Under the pieces are notes generated by a model. The model was not told where the DNA came from and made no database searches. It saw nothing but the letters and a program-made list of their open reading frames with translations. A DNA stretch of 11,939 nt from JBOGFC01 sp050742155 (lineage in GTDB: Bacteria; Actinomycetota; Acidimicrobiia; Spongiisociales; JALYHC01), in contig JBOGFC010000012.1 in the NCBI GenBank assembly GCA_050742155.1, positions 1 to 11,939 on the forward strand, read 5' to 3'. Of this stretch, positions 1 to 5,356 are shown piece after piece. A program made the position numbers and the translations under genes. Numbering within the stretch: position 1 is the first letter of the stretch; the number at the start of each line of letters is the position of its first letter.

Positions 1-683
1 CCGAGGTGCTGGGGTTCGATCTGGATGGGGACCTGGCGGTGCTGGAGGCCGAGACCGACGGCGCGCCCCCGATCGCCTGGGCCTCCTCCGACGCCCCCGA
101 GATCGGACGACCGATCCTGGCCCTCGCCAATCCCGGAGGGAGAGGGCTGCGGGTCACCTTCGGGCTGATCTCGGGTACGGAGCGCAGCTTCCGGGGGCCT
201 CGAGGACGGCGCATCGGTGGGAGCCTGGAGCACACCGCCCCACTGCTGCCTGGCTCCTCCGGTGGGCCGCTGGTGGATGTCACCGGAGGCCTGCTGGGCA
301 TCAACACCAACCGGATGGGGGAAGGCTTCTATTTGGCCATCCCGGCCGACGCCTCCCTGCGCGAGAGAGTGGAGCGGCTCGGCTCCGGGGAATCGCCGGC
401 GCGTCCCCGGCTGGGGGTGGGGATCGCTCCCGCCCAGGTCGCTCGGCGCCTGCGTCGGGCGGTGGGGCTCCCCGAGGCGGACGGCTTGCTCGTGCGGCAT
501 GTGGAACCCGAAGGGCCCGCCCACCGAGCCGGGCTGCGAGAGGGCGACCTGGTAGTGGAAGCCGGCGGACGCCCCACCCCCTCGGTCGACGACCTCCACG
601 AGCTTCTCGATCAGGCAGACGGCGAGCTGGAAGTGAAGGTGCTGCGGGGAGCCGAGGAGGTCGGCTTCACAGTCATCCTGTAG
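1..683 (+). CDS. Trypsin-like serine protease with PDZ domain, N-terminally cut by window edge
   Basis: This is the C-terminal part of an HtrA/DegP-type serine endopeptidase. The frame is open to base 3 and has no stop before the window edge, so the GTG at base 6 is probably internal. Counting from that GTG, the catalytic Asp is in the DLAVL segment (D9) and the nucleophile is S85 in GSSGGPL. The catalytic His lies upstream of the window. A PDZ domain follows from about residue 132 to the end, with the usual ligand-loop start (LGVGIA) and the GLREGDLVVEAGG segment that PDZ domains of this group carry. Family knowledge: such proteins degrade or chaperone misfolded proteins, with PDZ domains recognising C-termini. 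Cell location cannot be judged because the N-terminus is missing. The nitroreductase-family gene starts 10 bases downstream, so the two may be co-transcribed. The family call is firm; the substrate is unknown. Confidence 0.9.
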   Translation, partial: EVLGFDLDGDLAVLEAETDGAPPIAWASSDAPEIGRPILALANPGGRGLRVTFGLISGTERSFRGPRGRRIGGSLEHTAPLLPGSSGGPLVDVTGGLLGINTNRMGEGFYLAIPADASLRERVERLGSGESPARPRLGVGIAPAQVARRLRRAVGLPEADGLLVRHVEPEGPAHRAGLREGDLVVEAGGRPTPSVDDLHELLDQADGELEVKVLRGAEEVGFTVIL

Positions 684-693
684 CTTTGCCGAA

Positions 694-1122
694 GTGGACA
701 AGCGGCGGGTGGTGGCCTTCCTCGCCAAGCGGCTCGTCAACCCGGTGATGAAGCGCCTCGCCGGGTACATTCCCGGGTGGTCCCTACTCGAGACGACCGG
801 GCGAAAGACCGGCCGCCCGCACCGCAACCCGGTGGGCAACGGCCTGGTCGGGGAGACCTTCTGGATCGTGGCCGAGCACGGCTACCGAGCCGACTACGTC
901 CGCAACATCCAGGCCGATCCCCGGGTCCGCCTTCGGGTGGGCGGACGCTGGCGCCCCGGGCGGGCCCATCTCCTGCCGGAGGACGACGCCCGCGCCCGGC
1001 AGCGCCAGTTGGGCAGCTTCAACGCCGGGCTGGTGCGGCTCATGGCCACCGACCTGCTCACGATCCGAGTCGACCTGGATCCCCCTCCCCAACCCTCCCC
1101 CAAAGGGGGAGGGAGCAACTGA
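694..1122 (+). CDS. Deazaflavin (F420)-type nitroreductase/quinone reductase family protein
   Basis: This 142-residue protein has the split-barrel fold signature of the DUF385/Ddn group. LLETTGRKTGRPHRNPVG (residues 31-48) matches the TTGRKSG hallmark, and ADYVRNIQADPRVRLRVGG (66-84) matches the strand normally written as HNLRANPRV. Known members bind F420H2 or related cofactors and reduce quinones, nitro compounds or unsaturated substrates; the substrate here cannot be told. The GTG start follows the upstream protease stop by 10 bases, with no clear Shine-Dalgarno sequence, so translational coupling is possible. The last 13 residues (130-142; PPPQPSPKGGGSN) are encoded entirely by a GC-rich palindromic repeat starting at base 1081. 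The native C-terminus was probably near D129, and the tail is a repeat-derived extension. Membership in the family is likely; F420 rather than FMN use is inferred. Confidence 0.82.
   Translation: MDKRRVVAFLAKRLVNPVMKRLAGYIPGWSLLETTGRKTGRPHRNPVGNGLVGETFWIVAEHGYRADYVRNIQADPRVRLRVGGRWRPGRAHLLPEDDARARQRQLGSFNAGLVRLMATDLLTIRVDLDPPPQPSPKGGGSN
1093..1113. repeat. Perfect 9-bp GC hairpin overlapping a gene 3' end
   Basis: The arm CCCTCCCCC (1093-1101) and its exact complement GGGGGAGGG (1105-1113) flank an AAA loop. The hairpin lies inside the last codons of the nitroreductase gene and just ahead of the convergent ABC transporter gene. No T-run follows on either strand, so a classic intrinsic terminator is not supported. 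A REP-like palindrome or mRNA 3'-end stabiliser fits better. A second cluster of the same composition lies at 10477-10530. Confidence 0.75.
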
Positions 1123-1143
1123 GGCGGGAGGGAGCAACTGAGG
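1107..1143. repeat. 18-bp direct repeat, two tandem copies with 19-bp period
   Basis: GGGAGGGAGCAACTGAGG occurs at 1107-1124 and again, identically, at 1126-1143, with one base between copies. The first copy supplies the stop codon (TGA, 1120-1122) of the nitroreductase gene. The tandem layout suggests slippage or unit duplication within the hairpin repeat. Confidence 0.8.
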
Positions 1144-1165
1144 ACCCTCCCGCCGAGAGGGAGGG
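1124..1165. repeat. GGGAGGG/CCCTCCC hairpin cluster between convergent genes
   Basis: GCGGGAGGG (1124-1132) is complementary to CCCTCCCGC (1145-1153), a 9-bp stem with a 12-base loop. The same CCCTCCC (1145-1151) can instead pair with GGGAGGG (1159-1165). The two hairpins are mutually exclusive. The element ends 5 bases before the stop codon of the minus-strand ABC transporter gene at 1171, so it can form in both converging transcripts. No T-run is present. Confidence 0.65.
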
Positions 1166-1170
1166 AGCAG

Positions 1171-3093
1171 CTAACGCTTCGTCACCGCGCCGCTGGCGGC
1201 CGACTCCGGCAGGAACTGCGTCTCATAGAGACGGGCGTAGAGGCCGCCGTGGGCCATGAGCTCCCCATGCGTGCCCTGCTCGACGATCCTCCCCCGGTCG
1301 AGCACCAGAATGCGGTCCGCCTCCAGGATGGTGGACAGCCGGTGGGCGATCACCAGCGAGGTTCGGCCTTCCATGACACGCCGCAGGGCCTCTTTGATGA
1401 GGGCCTCCGAGCGGGCATCCAGATGAGAGGTGGCCTCGTCGAGGATCAGGATGCGGGGGTCCTTGAGGATGACCCGGGCGAGGGCCACCCGCTGCTTCTC
1501 ACCGCCCGACAGCCGGTAGCCCCGCTCGCCGACCACCGTCTCGTACCCGTGCGGAAGCTCGACGATCGCCTCGTGGATGTTGGCCGCCCGGGAGGCCTCC
1601 TCCAGCTCCTCCTGGGAGGCTTCCGGGCGCGCGTAGCGGAGGTTGGCGGCCACCGTGTCGTGGAAGAGGTAGGTCTCCTGGGTGACCACCCCGATGGCCG
1701 CCGCCAGGCTGTCCAGGGCGAGGTCGCGCACGTCTCGCCCGTCCACCAGCACCCGGCCGCGACCGGCGTCGTAGAGGCGGGGCACCAGGTAGGTGACGGT
1801 GGTCTTGCCGGCCCCGCTCGGGCCGACCAGGGCCACCAGCTCGCCGGGCTCCACGGCGAACGAGACGTCCTCCAGGGCCCAGCGCCGACCGGAAACGAGC
1901 TCCGGCGGGGGAGGCTCGACCAGTCCGCCTCCGCCCCACCAGCGCAGCCGCCGCACAGCCTCCAGGCCGGCCGGCCCATCCCCCTGGTAGGTGAACCAGA
2001 CGTTCTGAAAGGCGATGGCACCGCCCACGGCCGCCAGCTCGACCGCCCCGGACCGCTCCTCGATCTCCCGGGGTAGGTCGAGCACCTCGAAGACCCGCTC
2101 GAAGGAGACCAGCGAGGTGGCGAACTCCACCCGGGCGTTGGAGAGCGCCGAGAGCGGGCCGTACAGATTGGTCAGGTAGGCGGCAAAGGCCACGATGGTA
2201 CCCACCGTGAAGCTCCCCCGGATGACCAGGTAGGCCCCCACCCAGAACACCAAGGCCGAGCCCAGGGCGCTCACCAGCCCCAGTCCCATGAAGAACCAGC
2301 GTCCGATGAGCGCCCGCCGCACCCCGAGGTCGCGCACCCGGCCGGCCTCCTCGGCGTAGCGCTGCTCCTCGTCGGCCCGACGCCCGAACAGCTTCACCAG
2401 CAGGGCTCCGCTCACGTTGAGGGTCTCGGCCAGGATCCCGCTCATGCGGGCGTTGCGCTCCATCTGCTCGGCGGTGACCCGCCGCAAGACCCGTCCCACC
2501 CGCCGGGCCGAGATGATGAACAGTGGCAACAGGGCGACCGCCAGGAGCGTGAGCCGCCACTCCAGCCCCAGCATGATCGCCAGGGTGGCCACCACCGTCA
2601 CCAGGTTGGAGGCGATGGTGATGAAGGTGCCCGTCACCGTCTGCTGGGCACCCACCACGTCGGCGTTGAGCCGCGACATCAACTCCCCGGTCCGGGTGGC
2701 GGTGAAGAAGCGAAGCGGCATCCGCTGCAGGTGGGCGAAGAGCTGGCGGCGCAGATCGAAGATGATCCCTTCCCCGACCCGCGCCGAGGACCAGCGCTGC
2801 ACCACCCCCACCACCCCGCTCACCAGCGGTACGGCCACCATCCCCAGCCCGAGCAGGGTGAGCCGCCCCAGGTCACGAGTCGGAATCGCCCGGTCGATCA
2901 GGTCGCGCATCAGCAGAGGGGGCACCAGCGAGAGGAGCGAGATGACCAGGATCGTGCCGGCCACCAGGCCCAGCTGGCCGAGGTAAGGATGGGCGTACTC
3001 GAAGACCCGCCGCAGCAGGGCTCGATCTACCTTGGGCCGGTCCCGCTCCTCGTCGAACTGCAGGTACGACCACCAGCCGTCATGGTGAAAGAT
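1171..3093 (-). CDS. ABC exporter half-transporter (fused membrane and ATPase domains), apparent ATC start
   Basis: This is an ATP-driven exporter subunit of the MsbA/LmrA/MdlB type, with an N-terminal six-helix membrane domain and a C-terminal ATPase, probably acting as a dimer. Counted from the internal GTG at 2964, it shows Walker A GPSGAGKT (381-388), Q-loop Q429, signature LSGGEKQ (485-491), Walker B ILILDE (505-510), D-loop SHLD and switch H541. All are intact, so it should hydrolyse ATP. A proline/glycine-rich insert (about 325-361) separates the first two ATPase strands; from memory this is typical of the subfamily. The frame continues upstream for 43 codons through GWWSYLQFDEER, a conserved N-terminus of this subfamily, but without ATG, GTG or TTG. 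AAAGGAGGGG lies directly before two ATC codons (3096-3091), so I place the start at the second ATC, giving 640 residues. It lies just downstream of the HtrA-like gene, probably in one operon. The substrate is unknown. Confidence 0.93.
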   Translation of the reverse strand: MFHHDGWWSYLQFDEERDRPKVDRALLRRVFEYAHPYLGQLGLVAGTILVISLLSLVPPLLMRDLIDRAIPTRDLGRLTLLGLGMVAVPLVSGVVGVVQRWSSARVGEGIIFDLRRQLFAHLQRMPLRFFTATRTGELMSRLNADVVGAQQTVTGTFITIASNLVTVVATLAIMLGLEWRLTLLAVALLPLFIISARRVGRVLRRVTAEQMERNARMSGILAETLNVSGALLVKLFGRRADEEQRYAEEAGRVRDLGVRRALIGRWFFMGLGLVSALGSALVFWVGAYLVIRGSFTVGTIVAFAAYLTNLYGPLSALSNARVEFATSLVSFERVFEVLDLPREIEERSGAVELAAVGGAIAFQNVWFTYQGDGPAGLEAVRRLRWWGGGGLVEPPPPELVSGRRWALEDVSFAVEPGELVALVGPSGAGKTTVTYLVPRLYDAGRGRVLVDGRDVRDLALDSLAAAIGVVTQETYLFHDTVAANLRYARPEASQEELEEASRAANIHEAIVELPHGYETVVGERGYRLSGGEKQRVALARVILKDPRILILDEATSHLDARSEALIKEALRRVMEGRTSLVIAHRLSTILEADRILVLDRGRIVEQGTHGELMAHGGLYARLYETQFLPESAASGAVTKR

Positions 3094-3109
3094 GATCCCC
3101 TCCTTTCCT
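3094..3109 (-). promoter_or_regulatory. Very strong Shine-Dalgarno for the ABC exporter
   Basis: On the minus strand, just after the HtrA-like stop, the bases GGAAAGGAGGGGATC match the complement of the usual 16S rRNA 3' end (AGAAAGGAGGTGATC) at 13 of 15 positions. AGGAGG is 5 bases from the second ATC codon and 15 bases from the out-of-frame ATG at 3083. This spacing argues that translation begins at ATC, in frame with the conserved N-terminus. Confidence 0.7.
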
Positions 3110-3120
3110 CGGTGACCGCA

Positions 3121-4068
3121 TCACCCATCCAGCTCTTCCGGCACCACCTGCAGTGAAGTCACTCGTCCGCCTCGCACCAACTCCACGGTGACCGGACGAC
3201 CCACCAGCTCGGCGGTCATCAGCCGCTGGATGTCGCCCCCGTCCTCCACGGTAACCCCGTCCAAGCCCAGGATGAGGTCTTCGGGCCGCAGGCCTCCCGA
3301 CTCGGCCGGGCTCCCCTCCACCACCTGCACCACCTCCACGCCTCGGTCCCGACCCGTCTGGGCGGCGATCCTGGGAGGCAACGGCCGCGGCCCCCCGGCG
3401 ATCCCCAGGAAGGCGCGCCGGACCCGGCCCTCGCGCATCAGCGCTCCGACGACCTGTCGGGTGAAGGTGTTGATCGGGATGGCCAGGCCCAGCCCCTGAC
3501 CGACCCACGGGCCCACCACGGCGGTGTTGATCCCCACCACCCGGCCGCGGGCGTCGGCCAGCGCTCCGCCGGAGTTGCCGGGATGGAGCGAGGCGTCGGT
3601 CTGGATGACATTCTCCACCAGCCGCACGTGGCGGTCGCTCTGGGTGGGGAGTGACCTTCCCAGGCCGCTCACCACCCCGGCCGACACCGACCCTGCGAAG
3701 CCGAGCGGGTTGCCGATCGCCACCACCAACTGGCCCACCCGCAGTGAGTCGGCGTCACCGAGCTCGGCAGCGGGGAGGGCTCCGTCCGCCACCCGGAGCA
3801 CGGCCAGGTCGGAGAGCGGGTCCCGTCCGGCCACCTGGAACTCGAGCTCCCGCCCGTCGGCGAAGGCGGCCGATCCCTCGGCGGAGCCCCCCACCACGTG
3901 GGCCGAGGTGAGCAGGAAGCCGTCGGGCGTGATCACCACCGCCGAACCCGACCCGGCCGGGCGGCGACCCCCCCGCACCCTCGCCATGACCCTCAGGTTG
4001 GCCACCGAGGGCATGAGCAGGTCGGCCACCCGTGTCACCACCTCGGAGTAGGCATCCAATTCGCTCAT
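3121..4068 (-). CDS. HtrA-like trypsin-fold serine protease with PDZ domain, no signal peptide
   Basis: This 315-residue protein has the complete catalytic triad: H57 (TSAH), D87 (DPLSDLAVL) and S166 (GNSGGA). A PDZ domain follows at about 219-315 (FLGIAGG, then GLRPEDLILGLDG). Family members cut or hold unfolded proteins, and PDZ domains control activity and oligomer state. The N-terminus MSELDAYSEVV is polar, with no signal peptide or membrane helix, unlike classical periplasmic DegP or membrane-anchored actinobacterial HtrA. A cytoplasmic location or non-standard export is implied. I chose the ATG at 4068 over an in-frame TTG at 4080 because the four extra codons lie in an inverted repeat and no Shine-Dalgarno sequence favours TTG. 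The ABC exporter follows after about 27 bases in the same frame, suggesting an operon. A second PDZ protease lies at 1-683. Function as a protease is well supported; the substrate is unknown. Confidence 0.93.
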   Translation of the reverse strand: MSELDAYSEVVTRVADLLMPSVANLRVMARVRGGRRPAGSGSAVVITPDGFLLTSAHVVGGSAEGSAAFADGRELEFQVAGRDPLSDLAVLRVADGALPAAELGDADSLRVGQLVVAIGNPLGFAGSVSAGVVSGLGRSLPTQSDRHVRLVENVIQTDASLHPGNSGGALADARGRVVGINTAVVGPWVGQGLGLAIPINTFTRQVVGALMREGRVRRAFLGIAGGPRPLPPRIAAQTGRDRGVEVVQVVEGSPAESGGLRPEDLILGLDGVTVEDGGDIQRLMTAELVGRPVTVELVRGGRVTSLQVVPEELDG

Positions 4069-4069
4069 A

Positions 4070-4085
4070 GCAACTTTCAAGTTGC
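4070..4085. repeat. 7-bp inverted repeat at the HtrA-like gene start
   Basis: GCAACTT (4070-4076) and AAGTTGC (4079-4085) form a perfect inverted repeat with a 2-base centre, immediately upstream of the ATG at 4068. It lies in an AT-richer 66-base divergent intergenic region. It could be a repressor site or a leader hairpin that limits ribosome access; neither is shown. It may also be chance. Confidence 0.4.
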
Positions 4086-4120
4086 AAGCTAGCAGCTAAA
4101 GAGGAGTCTCAGACTTTCCC

Positions 4121-4126
4121 TACACT
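4121..4126 (+). promoter_or_regulatory. Candidate -10 box (TACACT) for a leaderless transcript
   Basis: TACACT fits the actinobacterial TAnnnT -10 pattern and ends 8 bases before the ATG at 4135. Transcription would start at or within a base or two of the start codon, giving a leaderless mRNA, which is common in Actinomycetota. No convincing -35 element is seen 16-18 bases upstream. Confidence 0.4.
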
Positions 4127-4134
4127 CTGCGCTC

Positions 4135-4515
4135 ATGCAGATCGTGGCGGCGCTCTACGTGGAGGGGATCGACTTCCGGCAGGTGGCCGGCTCCACCCGC
4201 ATCGACATCACCGGGGCCCACTTCTCGGTGCCGGTCGAGTCTTTCCCGGTCACGCTGGAACCGCACCTCGTCCTCTTGATCCGCTGCCCGGCCGACCATC
4301 CGGGGACGGGGGCCCTCGAGACGGTCTTCCGCCGGAACGGTGAGGAGGTGGCCCGCAACCGCCAGCCCTTTGCGGTGGAGCCCGGCCGCTTCGGCTACCG
4401 CCTGGTCAAGGGGGAGCTCGAGTTCACCGAGCCGGGCACCATCGAAGCCCACTGCACGATCGAAGGCACCGACCAGACCGTGGTGGTCCCGCTGACGGCC
4501 GTCTTGCAAACCTGA
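4135..4515 (+). CDS. Small uncharacterised protein resembling the DUF6941 type
   Basis: This 126-residue protein has no membrane segment or signal peptide. It alternates short hydrophobic strands: an opening MQIVAALYVEG, a central VPVESFPVTLEPHLVLLIRC and a closing EFTEPGTIEAHCTIEG. That is the layout of a small beta-sandwich. By eye it resembles DUF6941-like proteins, which begin with a similar strand, carry a pattern of VPV then FPVTL, and end with a PGTY-type strand. Their function is unknown. The gene stands alone on the plus strand between minus-strand units, with its own apparent promoter and no ribosome-binding site, suggesting leaderless translation. The high third-position GC and orderly strands support a real gene. 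The family assignment is from memory and moderate. Confidence 0.78.
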   Translation: MQIVAALYVEGIDFRQVAGSTRIDITGAHFSVPVESFPVTLEPHLVLLIRCPADHPGTGALETVFRRNGEEVARNRQPFAVEPGRFGYRLVKGELEFTEPGTIEAHCTIEGTDQTVVVPLTAVLQT

Positions 4516-4524
4516 GGTTGCAGC

Positions 4525-4545
4525 CCACCCCACAGGTGGAATTTT
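4525..4545 (+). terminator. Weak hairpin with short T-run after the small gene
   Basis: CCACC (4525-4529) pairs with GGTGG (4535-4539) around a 5-base loop, followed by AATTTT (4540-4545). The stem is short and the T-run only four bases, so this is at best a weak intrinsic terminator. It lies in the 40-base convergent gap before the minus-strand hydrolase gene. Confidence 0.3.
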
Positions 4546-4555
4546 CTCCAAAGAA

Positions 4556-5335
4556 TCACGGCACGTGCTCCTCCAGGAAGGCGACGACCTCCTCGATCAA
4601 GCGCTCGCCGGCCAGGAGCTCGGGGTCGTTGTGGTCGGCCCCGGGGATGACCACCAACCGCTTCGGCTCTCGGGCCGCCTCGTAGACCGCCTTGCTCTGC
4701 TCGACCGGGACGATCCCGTCTCGCTCCCCGGCGATGACCAGGATGGGTACCCCCAGGGCGCCCACGCCATCGAGCGCCTCGTAGCGGTCCCACAGCAGCA
4801 GGCGAACCGGCAGGTACGGATAGTGCACCCGTCCCACCTCGGCCAGTGACGTGAAGGGGGACCGCAGCACCAGCGCCTCCGGAGGCTCCTCCTTGGCCAG
4901 GCCCACGGCCACCGCCGCCCCCAACGACTCCCCGAAATAGGCGATGCGGTCGACCTCGGGCCGGGCCTCGAGCCAGGCTCGGGCCGCCCGTGCGTCGGAG
5001 GCCAGGCCGGCCTCGGAGGGGCTGCCCGGGTTGCCGCCGTATCCCCGGTAGTCGAAGAGGAGGATCGAGAACCCTTCCTCCGAGAGCGCCTCGGCCAGCG
5101 GGGCCCGATGAGCGCGGTGGCCGGCGTTGCCGTTGAAGACCAGCACCGTCGTGTCCTTGGAGCCCGGCACGAACCAGGCGTGCAGGCGCAGCCCGTCCTC
5201 CGTCTGGAACTCCACCTCCTCCGCCCGGGCCAACACGGACTCGGGGGGTGGCACCCTCTGGGTCATGGGCAGGTAGATGAGGCGCCGCTGGGTGATCCAC
5301 AGCACCAGGAGCAACCCGGCCAGGATGAGCGCCAC
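4556..5335 (-). CDS. Membrane-anchored alpha/beta hydrolase (BEM46/ABHD13-like)
   Basis: This 259-residue serine hydrolase has one N-terminal membrane helix (about 2-15) followed by QRRLIYLP. That start is typical of the BEM46/ABHD13-like group, which tethers the catalytic domain to the membrane. The predicted triad is S137 in the nucleophile elbow GESLGA, D206 in GERDGIVP and H235 in GADHND. FNGNAGHR (67-74) is the usual oxyanion-hole loop, and DYRGYGGNPGSPSE matches the group's conserved loop. The substrate is unknown; esterase, thioesterase or lipase activity is possible. The GTG start is the only ordinary start between the upstream stop (5357) and the membrane helix, and no clear Shine-Dalgarno sequence is seen. 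The 21-base gap and shared frame after the cyclase-like/ATPase gene point to co-transcription and perhaps translational coupling. Confidence 0.92.
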   Translation of the reverse strand: MALILAGLLLVLWITQRRLIYLPMTQRVPPPESVLARAEEVEFQTEDGLRLHAWFVPGSKDTTVLVFNGNAGHRAHRAPLAEALSEEGFSILLFDYRGYGGNPGSPSEAGLASDARAARAWLEARPEVDRIAYFGESLGAAVAVGLAKEEPPEALVLRSPFTSLAEVGRVHYPYLPVRLLLWDRYEALDGVGALGVPILVIAGERDGIVPVEQSKAVYEAAREPKRLVVIPGADHNDPELLAGERLIEEVVAFLEEHVP

Positions 5336-5356
5336 GGTGAGGAGAGTGCGGACCGT

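Noticed and set aside
1093..1165. Classic intrinsic terminator
   Set aside because: The stems are strong but no T-run follows on either strand, so a rho-independent terminator is not supported.
1249..2076. Plus-strand open frame of 275 codons
   Set aside because: It is antisense to the ATPase domain of the ABC exporter, where Walker and signature motifs are read on the minus strand.
3028..3083. ATG at 3083 (minus) as the ABC exporter start
   Set aside because: It is out of frame with the transporter and meets a stop after 18 codons. It could work only if a base is missing from the sequence.
4069..4080. In-frame TTG at 4080 as the HtrA-like start
   Set aside because: It adds only four codons that overlap an inverted repeat, and no Shine-Dalgarno sequence supports it over the ATG at 4068.
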